Shown: positions 1-8,142, counted from the first letter of the stretch. The stretch is 45,844 nt of DNA from JBNLBT01 sp050303435 (GCA_050303435.1 JBNLBT010000017.1:1-45844); one strand, 5' to 3'. Numbers and translations: made by a program. Notes: a model not told the origin generated them from the letters alone.

Positions 1-1
1 C

Positions 2-1132
2 GCCACCGCGCAACGCCCGCAGTGCGTGCTGGACGCCATGCAGACGTATTACACCGAATACAACGCCAACATTCACCGCGGCGTGCACACCCTGAGCAAC
101 GAGGCCACCGAAGCCTATGAGAACGCGCGCCGGTCAATGGCCCGGCTGATCAATGCACCCTCGGAAAAACAGCTGGTGTTTGTGCGTGGTTGCACCGAAG
201 CGGTCAATCTGGTGGCACAGACCTTTGCCCGCAGCCGCATTCAGGCCGGCGATGAAATCCTCATCAGTCACCTGGAACACCACTCCAACATCGTGCCGTG
301 GCAGTTGCTGTGTGAACAAACCGGTGCGCGCTTGAAGGTCATTCCGATGACCGAAGAAGGCACGCTGGATCTGCAGAGCCTGGACACTCTGTTGACGCCG
401 CGCACGCGACTGCTGGCGGTGGTGCACGTGTCCAACGCGCTGGGCACCATCAATCCGATCAAAGAAATCGTCGCCCGCGCGCACAGCGCCGGTGTTCCGG
501 TGCTGGTCGACGGCGCTCAGGCGACGCCGCACATCCGCGTGGATGTGCAGGATCTGGATTGTGATTTCTATTGCGTGTCCGGGCATAAAATGTACGGCCC
601 CACCGGCTCCGGTGTGCTGTACGGCAAGGCCGAACACCTGGATGCCATGCCCCCGTATCACGGCGGCGGGGAAATGATCAGCAAGGTGACCTTCGAAAAA
701 ACCGTGTACAACGCGGTGCCGGCCAAATTCGAGGCTGGCACACCGAACATCGCCGGCGGCATCGGATTGGGCGCCGCCGCGGAATTCATCCTGGCCACCG
801 GCATCGAAGCCATCACGGCGCGCGACAAGGAACTTGGTGATTACGCGCAGGATGTGCTCAGCCGCATCCCCGGCCTGCGCATCTATGGGCCCAAAGAAAA
901 CAAATCGCCGGTGTTTTCATTCAACATTGAAGGCATCCATGCGCACGACATCGGCACCATCATCGACCACTGCGGTGTGGCCGTGCGCACCGGGCATCAC
1001 TGCACCATGCCGATCTTTCAATATTACGGCGTGGCCGGTTCCTGTCGCGCTTCACTGGCGTTCTACAACACCCGCCAGGAAATCGATGTGCTCGGTGAGT
1101 CCCTGCTGAAGGCCCGCGAGATGTTTCAGTGA
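2..1132 (+). CDS. sufS: SufS cysteine desulfurase (5' truncated by window edge)
   Basis: PLP-dependent cysteine desulfurase of the SUF Fe-S cluster pathway, removing sulfur from cysteine and passing it to a sulfur acceptor or scaffold. The reading frame is open from base 2, and the residues before the first ATG (26) already match the family (ATAQRPQCVLDAM, then NANIHRGVHTLS), so the true start lies upstream of the window. The PLP lysine is in SGHKMYGPTG (AAA at 587-589). The persulfide cysteine is in GSCRAS (TGT at 1043-1045), within the C-terminal segment typical of group II enzymes. The stop overlaps the next start as GTGA (1129-1132), so sufS and sufU should be co-translated. Other suf genes presumably lie upstream. 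Nothing looks damaged in the visible part. Confidence 0.95.
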   Translation, partial: ATAQRPQCVLDAMQTYYTEYNANIHRGVHTLSNEATEAYENARRSMARLINAPSEKQLVFVRGCTEAVNLVAQTFARSRIQAGDEILISHLEHHSNIVPWQLLCEQTGARLKVIPMTEEGTLDLQSLDTLLTPRTRLLAVVHVSNALGTINPIKEIVARAHSAGVPVLVDGAQATPHIRVDVQDLDCDFYCVSGHKMYGPTGSGVLYGKAEHLDAMPPYHGGGEMISKVTFEKTVYNAVPAKFEAGTPNIAGGIGLGAAAEFILATGIEAITARDKELGDYAQDVLSRIPGLRIYGPKENKSPVFSFNIEGIHAHDIGTIIDHCGVAVRTGHHCTMPIFQYYGVAGSCRASLAFYNTRQEIDVLGESLLKAREMFQ

Positions 1133-1575
1133 ATGACCTGACGCAGCTGTACAAGCAGGCGATATTGCAGCACAACCGCGAACCGGTGGGGTTTGGCCGG
1201 CCGGCGCGCTTTACGCACAGCGCCGAAGGCCTGAACGCGGTGTGCGGCGATCAGGTCAACGTGTATTTGAACGTCATCAATGATCGCATTGAAGCCATCG
1301 CCTTTGACGGCGAAAGCTGCGCCATTTCCATGGCCTCGGCATCGATGATGTGTGCACACCTGGCCGGGCGCAATGTGGCCGATGCGCGCGCCTGTTTCGA
1401 TGCGTTTTGCCGCCTGATGGACAAGCGCGGTCAGATCGACTCACTGCCCGAACTGGGCGACGTCAATGTGCTGGCCATCGTTAAGAAATTTCCCGCGCGC
1501 ATCAAATCCGCCACCTTGTGCTGGCACGCCATGGCCGCGGCCCTGGACGGGCGCGCGCACGCCACCACCGAATAA
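1129..1575 (+). CDS. sufU: SufU-type Fe-S scaffold / sulfur acceptor, cysteine ligand shifted
   Basis: 148-residue SufU/IscU-fold protein that accepts sulfur from SufS. The GTG start at 1129 overlaps the sufS stop (GTGA). Expected ligands are present in VCGDQ (Cys39, Asp41) and GESCAIS (Cys64). The spacing from Cys64 to the third site (63 residues) fits SufU, with its insertion, rather than IscU. The third site normally reads RIKCATL; here it is RIKSATLCW, so Ser127 (TCC) replaces the cysteine and Cys131 (TGC) lies four residues later, one helical turn on. Either Cys131 serves as ligand or the protein has an altered zinc or cluster site. Additional cysteines are at 75, 89 and 94. SUF operon membership is clear from the coupling. 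Confidence 0.88.
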   Translation: MNDLTQLYKQAILQHNREPVGFGRPARFTHSAEGLNAVCGDQVNVYLNVINDRIEAIAFDGESCAISMASASMMCAHLAGRNVADARACFDAFCRLMDKRGQIDSLPELGDVNVLAIVKKFPARIKSATLCWHAMAAALDGRAHATTE

Positions 1576-1686
1576 GCCCCGGCCGGTGACTGCCCAGCGG
1601 TCAAACCGCGCTGCAATTGTCTGTTTGCGGGCTGTAATTGCCCGGTTCTTCGGGTAAAATAGCGTTTTTTTTCAGAGTGACCCGAC

Positions 1687-2853
1687 ATGTCATCACAAAT
1701 CAATGTCCTGGATCTGTTTGACGTTCGCGCGGAGCTGGCCGAGGATGAATTGCTGGTTCAGGAATCGGTTGGCCGCTGGGTGGATGAACGCGTGCTGCCG
1801 ATCATTGGCGAAGCCTTCGACCGCCATGAATTCCCCATGGATCTGGTGCCGGAAATGGCACAGCTTGGCCTGTTTGGCAGCACCATCGAAGGCTACGACT
1901 GCGCCGGTCTGAGTTACACCGCCTACGGCCTGATCTGTCAGGAATTGGAACGCGGTGACAGTGGGCTGCGCAGCTTTGCCTCGGTGCAATCGTCCCTGTG
2001 CATGTTTCCAATTCACGCCTTCGGCAGCGAAGAACAAAAGCAGCGCTGGCTGCCGCCGATGGCGCGCGGCGAAGTGATCGGCTGCTTTGGTTTGACCGAA
2101 CCGCAAGGGGGCTCGGATCCTGCGGCGATGCGCACGCACGCGAAAAAACACGGCGATGACTGGGTGCTCAACGGCTCTAAAATGTGGATCACCAACGGCT
2201 CCGTGGCCGATGTGGCGATCGTCTGGGCCATGACTGAAGACGGCATTCAGGGTTTTCTGGTGGAAAAAGACATGCCCGGATTTTCCACCGAGTTGATCAA
2301 GCGCAAAATGTCTTTGCGCGCGTCGGTCACCTCGGCACTGTTTTTTGATGACGTGCGTGTACCGGAAGCCAACCGACTGCCCAATGTGCGTGGCCTGAAA
2401 GGCCCGTTAAGCTGTCTTTCGAGCGCCCGTTTCGGCATTTCCTGGGGCCCGATCGGCGCGGCCCAGGCCTGTCTCAAAGAGGTCTTGGATTACACCTCGG
2501 ATCGCCTGTTGTTTGGGCGAGCGCTGAATGAAAACCAGATCATCCAACAACGCCTGGCGGAGATGTCCCGACGCATCTCCACCGCGCAATTGCTGGCGCT
2601 CAGACTGGCGCGCCTGAAAGACGCCGGCAAGATCAACCCGACGCAGATCTCCATGGCCAAGTGGAACAACGTGCGCATGGGCATTGATGTGGCCAGAGAG
2701 TGTCGCGACATCCTTGGCGGTGCCGGCATCACGGTTGAACACGTGGCCATCCGTCACATGTTGAACCTGGAAAGCGTGATCACCTACGAAGGCACTGAGA
2801 CCATTCATCAGCTGGTTGTCGGACGCGCTTTGACCGGCAAGAACGCATTTTAA
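1687..2853 (+). CDS. gcdH: Glutaryl-CoA dehydrogenase (acyl-CoA dehydrogenase family)
   Basis: FAD-dependent enzyme expected to oxidise and decarboxylate glutaryl-CoA to crotonyl-CoA in lysine/tryptophan breakdown. 388 residues, the usual size without a mitochondrial leader. The glutaryl-CoA subgroup is indicated by SGLRSFASVQSSL, which carries the arginine used for the substrate's distal carboxylate, by GCFGLTEPQGGSDP, by KMWITNGSVADV, and by the catalytic glutamate in TYEGTETIH (Glu368). The gene ends in GRALTG, as in the family. It stands alone: the upstream gap (1576-1686) holds only an AT-rich run with TAAAAT at 1655-1660 and no clear -35, and a structured terminator candidate follows. 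Another short-chain acyl-CoA dehydrogenase is the alternative, judged unlikely. Confidence 0.88.
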   Translation: MSSQINVLDLFDVRAELAEDELLVQESVGRWVDERVLPIIGEAFDRHEFPMDLVPEMAQLGLFGSTIEGYDCAGLSYTAYGLICQELERGDSGLRSFASVQSSLCMFPIHAFGSEEQKQRWLPPMARGEVIGCFGLTEPQGGSDPAAMRTHAKKHGDDWVLNGSKMWITNGSVADVAIVWAMTEDGIQGFLVEKDMPGFSTELIKRKMSLRASVTSALFFDDVRVPEANRLPNVRGLKGPLSCLSSARFGISWGPIGAAQACLKEVLDYTSDRLLFGRALNENQIIQQRLAEMSRRISTAQLLALRLARLKDAGKINPTQISMAKWNNVRMGIDVARECRDILGGAGITVEHVAIRHMLNLESVITYEGTETIHQLVVGRALTGKNAF

Positions 2854-2932
2854 TCCGCGCCGGGCGTGTGCTTGTCGCCATCTGTTGCACGGATGGCGGT
2901 GCAATTGAGTTGCCGCAGCGCGCGGATTTTTT
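2852..2932 (+). terminator. Nested-stem terminator candidate after gcdH
   Basis: Starting inside the gcdH stop codon, AATCCGCGC (2852-2860) pairs perfectly with GCGCGGATT (2920-2928), and the T run 2927-2932 follows at once. Inside the large loop a second perfect hairpin, CGCCATC/GATGGCG (2876-2882 and 2892-2898), would draw the outer arms together. It has the features of an intrinsic terminator, but the loop is unusually long, so this is a moderate call. Confidence 0.45.
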
Positions 2933-3072
2933 GTTAAAATTGTGGCAAAGGCACAGCGCCACAACGCGCTGTAACGGACGCCGGCGCATTGGCCGGCAAT
3001 CCTGGACGCGCGGCCACACAGGCGGCGCCTGCATGAATTGAACGATCAGACATCTCTGAGCAGAGGCATTGA

Positions 3073-3960
3073 TTGACTGAACTGAGCATATTATTCGCGG
3101 ACATTGCAGATTCCACGTCGCTGTTTGACAAACATGGCGACGAGAAAGCCCGTTCGGCCATCGCCGCGGTGCTGGATGTGCTGTTGAAAGTTGCGCAGCA
3201 GCATCAGGGCACCCTGGTCAAGACCATCGGTGACGAAATCATGTGCACTTTTCCGGATCCGGACAACGCCATGCAGGCCGCGATCAAAATGCAGGAAAGC
3301 GTCAACGGCAACTTCGTGCTGGAGAAGCACCCGATCAACATTCGCGTCGGCTTTCATCACGGCAAAGTGATACAGGAGGCCAACGACGTTTTTGGCGACG
3401 CGGTCAATGTGGCGGCGCGCATGACCGGCTACGCCAAAAGGAACCAGATCATCACCAATTCCGTCACCTTTCGCCAGTCGCCTGACAGCAATCAATTGAA
3501 ACACCGCTCATTGGGCAAATCCAAAATCAAAGGCAAATTGCTGCCGGTGGAAATCGTCGAAATTCTGTGGCAGCAGGACATCAGCCAGATCACGCGCATT
3601 TCATCCGCGCTGGATCTCAAGGCGCCACAGCCCAAACTGAAACTGGAACTGGAACTGAGCGATGTCAATCAGGTGATGACCGATCAGTCGCCGATGAAAA
3701 CCATTGGCCGCGGAGACGATTGCGATCTGCAATTGTCCACGCCGATGGCTTCGCGCCTGCACGGCGAATTCCAGGTGTCCTCCGGCAGTTTTCGCTACAC
3801 CGACCAGAGCACCAATGGCACCTGGCTGAGCATGGGCGGCAAACCGGTGCGCATTCACCGCGACACGGTGGTGTTGCAGGGCGAAGGTGCGCTGGCCTTT
3901 GGTGAAGACGACTTTTCCGATGGTGCCAACATCCTCAAATATAAAATTACAGCCAATTGA
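3073..3960 (+). CDS. Class III nucleotide (probably adenylyl) cyclase with C-terminal FHA domain
   Basis: 295-residue soluble protein. Residues 1-165 form a class III cyclase catalytic domain: metal-binding Asp10 (FADIADST) and Asp54 (TIGDEI), the purine-contacting pair Lys50 and Asp105, and the transition-state pair Asn112/Arg116 in GDAVNVAARM. Lys plus Asp at the purine positions favours ATP, so cAMP is the expected product. Residues about 205-275 form an FHA phosphothreonine-binding domain with IGRGDDCD (Gly212-Arg213), SRLHGEF and STNGTW (Ser246-Thr250). There is no membrane segment. The TTG start is forced: an in-frame TGA (3070-3072) directly precedes it, and AGAGG (3062-3066) supplies a ribosome site. 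It is followed after 7 bp by a micro-ORF, then XpaC-like and TelA genes, which suggests one transcript. Confidence 0.88.
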   Translation: MTELSILFADIADSTSLFDKHGDEKARSAIAAVLDVLLKVAQQHQGTLVKTIGDEIMCTFPDPDNAMQAAIKMQESVNGNFVLEKHPINIRVGFHHGKVIQEANDVFGDAVNVAARMTGYAKRNQIITNSVTFRQSPDSNQLKHRSLGKSKIKGKLLPVEIVEILWQQDISQITRISSALDLKAPQPKLKLELELSDVNQVMTDQSPMKTIGRGDDCDLQLSTPMASRLHGEFQVSSGSFRYTDQSTNGTWLSMGGKPVRIHRDTVVLQGEGALAFGEDDFSDGANILKYKITAN

Positions 3961-3967
3961 GACACGC

Positions 3968-4048
3968 ATGCACGATTTTTTAAGAAGACTGGCCGGATTT
4001 TTGATGATCACCGTGCCGATCATCCACATCGCATTCAGGATGCTGTAA
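3968..4048 (+). CDS. Putative 26-residue hydrophobic microprotein
   Basis: Small ORF between the cyclase-FHA gene and the XpaC-like gene: MHDFLRRLAGF, a hydrophobic stretch (LAGFLMITVPIIHIAF) long enough to sit in or across a membrane, then RML. Its TAA (4046-4048) abuts the next ATG (4049) with no gap, and its last codons contain AGGA (4037-4040), the likely ribosome site of that gene, so its translation could be coupled to XpaC. Against it: no strong ribosome site of its own and codons rare in this genome (AGA AGA, TTA). It may be a real membrane peptide or just a leader ORF. Confidence 0.4.
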   Translation: MHDFLRRLAGFLMITVPIIHIAFRML

Positions 4049-4885
4049 ATGGCAGTCAAATACAGACAACGCACAGACATCGTCAAGCAGAAAAAAGAAT
4101 ACACGTCGTGGCTGCTGTATTTCATGTGCCTGGTGATGCTGGTGCCGCTGATCGCCCAACTGATGGGCGGTGGACTGTTCAAACTGCTGATCACCGGCGG
4201 GTCATTTTTTGGCCTCTTGCTGTCGGCCTTCTGGATGGGGCTGGGACTGCGCAACAAAGACATCTACCAGCAAAGAGAATACGCCAGCAAAGCGCCGATT
4301 CCGTTGATGTTCACATCATCGTTGCTGACCGGTGGCAGCGTGTTTGTGGCCGGGTATCTGGGCACCGATCTGGGACTGTTCAGTGCGCTGGGTCTGTCCA
4401 CCGCCACCACCGTGGGGCAGTGGTTGTGGTACGGCCTGGATCCGGTGGGCAACGGCGTGCCCGAAGCGCTGGCAGATGATCGCGAAGCCTACGCGATACT
4501 GAATGAAAGCGAAAACCGCATCTTGAGCATTGAGAAGTCCAATCTGACCATCAACAACAAACAGTTGAGCCAGAAACTAAACAAGATCTGTGATCTGGCG
4601 CGCGATGTGCTGTCGGTGCTGTCGCAGGAGCCGAAAAAAATCAGCAAGGCGCGGCGATTTCTCTACAGTTATCTTGAAGCCACGGAAAGCGTCATCCGGC
4701 GTTACGCCGATGCACACAAAAAAGTGGACGATCAGACGCTGGAAACCAATTTCAAAACGGTGCTCAATAACATCGAACGGGTGTTCGCCGAGCAGCACGA
4801 AAAACTTGTATCCAGTGACGTGTTTGATCTGGACGTGGACATCGAAGTGTTGAATACACTCTTGGAAAAGCAGGGGATTAATTGA
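4049..4885 (+). CDS. XpaC-like membrane protein, partner of TelA
   Basis: 278 residues. About four hydrophobic segments lie in the first half (roughly residues 20-68 and 82-130), followed by a charged helical cytoplasmic half whose SKARRFLYSYLEATESVI and LDVDIEVLNTLLEKQG stretches resemble the XpaC domain (named after a phosphatase-hydrolysis phenotype in Bacillus; molecular role unknown). XpaC and TelA genes commonly sit side by side, as here. AGGA at 4037-4040 precedes the ATG by 8 bases. Its stop overlaps the TelA start (TGATG, 4883-4887). I infer a membrane anchor for TelA; no catalytic motif is visible. Confidence 0.75.
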   Translation: MAVKYRQRTDIVKQKKEYTSWLLYFMCLVMLVPLIAQLMGGGLFKLLITGGSFFGLLLSAFWMGLGLRNKDIYQQREYASKAPIPLMFTSSLLTGGSVFVAGYLGTDLGLFSALGLSTATTVGQWLWYGLDPVGNGVPEALADDREAYAILNESENRILSIEKSNLTINNKQLSQKLNKICDLARDVLSVLSQEPKKISKARRFLYSYLEATESVIRRYADAHKKVDDQTLETNFKTVLNNIERVFAEQHEKLVSSDVFDLDVDIEVLNTLLEKQGIN

Positions 4886-6033
4886 TGAAAGAGACCAAAA
4901 CTGAACAACAACAAGCGCTGAGCGGTGAAATCGTGCCGGGCGTGATGAATGAAATGGTGCCCTACAAGGACACCGACGCCGATGAACGCGCGCGCATCGA
5001 TGCGCTAATCCAGGAGATCAACGTCAACGACGCGAATTCAATCATCTTTTTCGGCGCCAAGGCACAGGAACAGGTCACCGAAATTTCGGACAAGATGCTT
5101 GAGGGTGTGAAAAACAAGGACCTGGGCAAATCCGGTGAAGTGCTGAATGAGATGGTGGCCACGATTCGTGGATTCGACATCGATGAATTGGATCCCAACA
5201 AAAAACCGGGTTTCTTTGCACGGCTGTTTGGCCGCATGAAGCCGTTGGCCAAGTTTCTGCAAAAATACGAAACCGTGCGCAAGCAGATTGAAGCCATCAC
5301 CACCAAACTGGAACAGCACAAAACCACCTTGTTAAAGGACATCACCTCACTGGACCGGCTGTACGTGGCCAATCTGGAGTACTTCCACACGCTGGAGGAC
5401 TACATCACCGCCGGCGAGGAAAAACTCAGACAGTTGGATGAAGAGGTGATTCCGGCCCTGGTGCAGGTCGCGGAAAATTCCGAAGACATGCTCAAAGCCC
5501 AGGAATTGCGCGATGTGCGCAGCGCACGCGACGATCTGGATCGCCGCGTGCACGACTTGCGCCTGACGCGTCAGGTGACTCTGCAAAGCCTGCCAAGCAT
5601 CCGCCTGGTGCAGGAAAACGACAAAGGCCTGATCAACAAAATCAATTCCACCATCGTCAACACCGTGCCCCTGTGGCGCCAACAGCTGGCTCAAACCGTC
5701 ACCATTTGGCGTTCCGGCGCGGCCGCCGACACCATCAAGGAGGCCACCGATCTGACCAACGATCTGCTGGCCGCCAATGCGGAGAACCTCAAACTCGCCA
5801 ATCGCAAGGTGCGTGAGCAGATGGAACGTGGCGTGTTTGACATTGAAGTGGTGAAACAGGCCAATCAGACCCTGATTGAAACCATCGACGATTCGCTGCG
5901 CATAGCCGAAGAGGGCAAGCAGAAGCGCGCCGCGGCGGTGCAGGAACTGCAAACCGCAGAAGACGAATTGCGCGCGGCCCTGCAATCGGCCAAATCGCGC
6001 GTCGGCGACAGCAACGCGGACACCGGCGCATAA
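4885..6033 (+). CDS. telA: TelA family protein (toxic anion resistance)
   Basis: 382-residue cytoplasmic, largely alpha-helical and coiled-coil protein of the TelA family, linked to tellurite and other toxic-anion or cell-envelope stress tolerance; its biochemical activity is not established. Family features include NDANSIIFFGAKAQEQ near residue 50, the DELDPNKKPGFF..LFGR segment about residue 95-110, long heptad-like stretches at 120-240, and the conserved LPSIRLVQENDKGLINKI followed by PLWRQQLA. The ATG at 4885 overlaps the previous stop (TGATG) with AGGGG eight bases upstream; a TTG one codon earlier is possible but less likely. The C-terminus is Ala/Asp-rich and probably disordered. It is the last gene of the cyclase-FHA / micro-ORF / XpaC cassette. 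Confidence 0.88.
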   Translation: MKETKTEQQQALSGEIVPGVMNEMVPYKDTDADERARIDALIQEINVNDANSIIFFGAKAQEQVTEISDKMLEGVKNKDLGKSGEVLNEMVATIRGFDIDELDPNKKPGFFARLFGRMKPLAKFLQKYETVRKQIEAITTKLEQHKTTLLKDITSLDRLYVANLEYFHTLEDYITAGEEKLRQLDEEVIPALVQVAENSEDMLKAQELRDVRSARDDLDRRVHDLRLTRQVTLQSLPSIRLVQENDKGLINKINSTIVNTVPLWRQQLAQTVTIWRSGAAADTIKEATDLTNDLLAANAENLKLANRKVREQMERGVFDIEVVKQANQTLIETIDDSLRIAEEGKQKRAAAVQELQTAEDELRAALQSAKSRVGDSNADTGA

Positions 6034-6046
6034 CACGGTCACACGT

Positions 6047-6078
6047 CGCCCCGGAACGCGCATGCACGCTCCGGGGCG
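6047..6078 (+). other. Perfect 9-bp hairpin between telA and the thioesterase gene
   Basis: CGCCCCGGA (6047-6055) pairs with TCCGGGGCG (6070-6078) around a 14-base loop. No T run follows, so it is not a standard intrinsic terminator. It lies 18 bases before the next ATG, where no ribosome site is obvious, and could protect the upstream mRNA end or control the next gene. Confidence 0.5.
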
Positions 6079-6096
6079 GCGCCACACGCCATCCAC

Positions 6097-6573
6097 ATGT
6101 CAAGATTCACCCGCAACAACATCACCCCCGGCCGTTTGCGCCGTTTGCTCAACCTGTACGGCCCGTATTTTGGCGCCGGCGTGAAAGTGGATTCGATTGC
6201 GCCGGACTGGACCTCTGTGCAGGTGTCGATGCGCATGCGCTGGTACAATCGCAACGCCGTGGGCACCCATTTCGGCGGTTCCCTGTACGCCATGATCGAC
6301 CCGCATTTCATGCTGATGGCAATGAATCAACTGGGCAAAGGCTATGTGGTGTGGGACAAAAGCGCACACATCGATTTTGTCAAACCCGGCCGCGGCACCG
6401 TGCGTGCTGAGATGCACATGCCAGCTGAAGAAATTGAGCGCATTCGCGCCGCCACGGCGAACGGCGAGAAACTCTTGCCGGAATACACCGTCGAGGTGGT
6501 AGATGAAGCCGGCGAGGTCGTCGCCCGTGCACAGAAAGTGCTGTACGTGCGGAAAAAACCGCCCGCAGCCTGA
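6097..6573 (+). CDS. DUF4442-type hotdog-fold protein (putative acyl-CoA thioesterase)
   Basis: 158 residues with a single hotdog domain. The segment NRNAVGTHFGGSLYAMIDP (about residues 51-69) is the helix-containing core of PaaI/YiiD-like thioesterases, and VWDKSAHIDFVKPGRG is the following strand pair typical of DUF4442. Substrate unknown; an acyl-CoA thioester is the natural guess. No signal peptide. The ATG has no obvious Shine-Dalgarno sequence and sits just after a strong hairpin, so translation may depend on readthrough from telA. It is convergent with xthA; a short CCGGAC/GTCCGG hairpin (6582-6596) without T runs lies between them. Confidence 0.75.
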   Translation: MSRFTRNNITPGRLRRLLNLYGPYFGAGVKVDSIAPDWTSVQVSMRMRWYNRNAVGTHFGGSLYAMIDPHFMLMAMNQLGKGYVVWDKSAHIDFVKPGRGTVRAEMHMPAEEIERIRAATANGEKLLPEYTVEVVDEAGEVVARAQKVLYVRKKPPAA

Positions 6574-6603
6574 AAGCGAATCCGGACGGCGTCCGGCGCG
6601 GGT

Positions 6604-7371
6604 TTAGAAATCGTATTCCATGATCAAGGGCGCGTGATCTGAAAAGCGTTCCTCTTTGTAAATGTGCGCGCTGCGCACCCGGTCACGCAAATCCGGGCTG
6701 ATGATCTGGTAGTCGATGCGCCAACCGGTGTTGTTGGCCCAGGCCTGGCCGCGGTTGGACCACCAGGTGTACTGGTGCTCGCGTTGATCCACTTGCCGAA
6801 ATGCGTCCACCAGACCGATTTGATCAAACACTTTGCTCATCCAGGCCCGCTCTTCAGGCAGGAAGCCGGAATTTTTCTGATTGCCGCGCCAGTTCTTGAT
6901 GTCGATTTTTTTGTGCGCGATGTTCCAGTCGCCGCAGATGATGAACGGCTTGTCGCGTTGCAGCATGCGCTCAAACACCGGTTCCAGACGTTCCATGCAC
7001 ACGTATTTGAACTCCTGACGTTCACTTTTGGATGAACCGGACGGCAAATACAGGGACGCCACCGAAACCTGCTCCAGTTCAACTTCCAGCCAACGGCCTT
7101 CGTTGTCAAACACCGGCCAGTCCAGACCGGTGATCACCCGCTGCGGGGCGTGACGCGTGTAAATCGACACACCTGAATAGCCCTTTTTCTCGGCATCCAC
7201 CTGGAAATGGTGGTAGCCCGGTGGAAAAAAAGCATCGGACTGGATCTGATCCAGCTGGGCCTTGGTTTCCTGAATGCACAGCACATCCGCGTCCTGTTGG
7301 GTGAACCAGTCGAACAGGCCTTTGCGCTGAGCCGCGCGGATGCCGTTGGTGTTGAGCGAAATGATCTTCAT
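6604..7371 (-). CDS. xthA: Exonuclease III / AP endonuclease
   Basis: Base-excision repair enzyme that incises at abasic sites and trims 3' ends. 255 residues from the ATG at 7371 (MKIISLNTNGIRAA); a TTG three codons upstream is the only alternative. EEP-superfamily residues are visible: Asn7 and Glu35 (IQETKA), the GDWNIAHK motif with Asp/Asn, WRIDYQIIS and the terminal SDHAPL histidine. The pattern is that of the ExoA/XthA group that starts with MKI. Upstream on the minus strand there is a TATAAT (plus-strand ATTATA at 7423-7428) without a convincing -35, then a GC-rich leader with a GCCGGC/GCCGGC hairpin (7398-7412). Confidence 0.95.
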   Translation of the reverse strand: MKIISLNTNGIRAAQRKGLFDWFTQQDADVLCIQETKAQLDQIQSDAFFPPGYHHFQVDAEKKGYSGVSIYTRHAPQRVITGLDWPVFDNEGRWLEVELEQVSVASLYLPSGSSKSERQEFKYVCMERLEPVFERMLQRDKPFIICGDWNIAHKKIDIKNWRGNQKNSGFLPEERAWMSKVFDQIGLVDAFRQVDQREHQYTWWSNRGQAWANNTGWRIDYQIISPDLRDRVRSAHIYKEERFSDHAPLIMEYDF

Positions 7372-7509
7372 GGCGGTCAAGGTGTATATAAAGGGACGCC
7401 GGCGCAGCCGGCAAACGCCGGATTATAGCAAATTCATCCGGCGATGGCTTGCATTGCGCGGCGATCTTGGCGAAGATACCGGTTTTTCTCTGGAGGCTTG
7501 CACGGCGCT

Positions 7510-8142
7510 ATGGACGTTACCCAGGATTTTTTGGCGTTGGCGGTGGAAAAAGAAGTGCTGAAATTTGGTTCTTTTGAACTCAAATCCGGTCGCATCAGCC
7601 CGTATTTTTTCAACGCCGGCCTGTTCGATGACGGCGATTCACTGCATCGCCTCGGGCGCTATTACGCGCAGGCCATACGCGCATCGGGCCTTGAGTTTGA
7701 CATGCTCTACGGACCGGCCTACAAAGGCATCCCATTGGCCACCTGCATTGCCGTGGCCTTTGCCGCAGACCATGGACGCAATTTGCCGGTGTGCTTCAAT
7801 CGCAAGGAGGCCAAGGCCCACGGCGAAGGCGGCGAGCTGATCGGTGCGCCTTTGCGCGGCAAAGTGCTGATTGTCGATGACGTGGTGTCGGCCGGCACTT
7901 CAGTGCGCGAATCGCTGGCCATGATCGAACGCCATGGAGCGCACGCGGTGGGGATTGCCGTGGCATTGGACCGTCAGGAGTCCGGGCCCGGCGGTCGTTC
8001 CGCGATCGCCGGTTTGTGTCAGGACCACGCCCTGCAAGCGGTCAGCATCGCCAATCTGGACGCGTTGCTGGCCTATCTGGCCAATGGCGATGCCGAGGTG
8101 CTGGCGGCCGTGCAGGCGTACCGCACGCAGTACGGCGCTTAA
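7510..8142 (+). CDS. pyrE: Orotate phosphoribosyltransferase
   Basis: Transfers the phosphoribosyl group of PRPP to orotate, giving OMP in pyrimidine synthesis. Starting at ATG 7510 (MDVTQDFLALAVEKEVLKFG) gives 210 residues, the normal length; upstream ATG choices add unrelated residues. GGAGG at 7492-7496 precedes it by 13 bases, a slightly long spacing. Family markers are SGRISPYFFNAG, YGPAYKGIPLA, the KEAKAHGEGG flexible loop and the PRPP-binding VLIVDDVVSAGTS. The apaH start follows 5 bases after the stop, so the two are probably co-transcribed. The promoter is not clear; the region 7413-7491 is shared with the divergent xthA. Confidence 0.96.
   Translation: MDVTQDFLALAVEKEVLKFGSFELKSGRISPYFFNAGLFDDGDSLHRLGRYYAQAIRASGLEFDMLYGPAYKGIPLATCIAVAFAADHGRNLPVCFNRKEAKAHGEGGELIGAPLRGKVLIVDDVVSAGTSVRESLAMIERHGAHAVGIAVALDRQESGPGGRSAIAGLCQDHALQAVSIANLDALLAYLANGDAEVLAAVQAYRTQYGA

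Noticed and set aside
1632..1660. Possible promoter for gcdH with TAAAAT at 1655-1660
   Set aside because: The only hexamer at correct spacing (CTGTAA) is a poor -35 and there is no extended -10.
6582..6596. CCGGAC-GGC-GTCCGG hairpin between the thioesterase gene and xthA as an intrinsic terminator
   Set aside because: Six-base stem and no T run on either strand; noted in the gene entry only.
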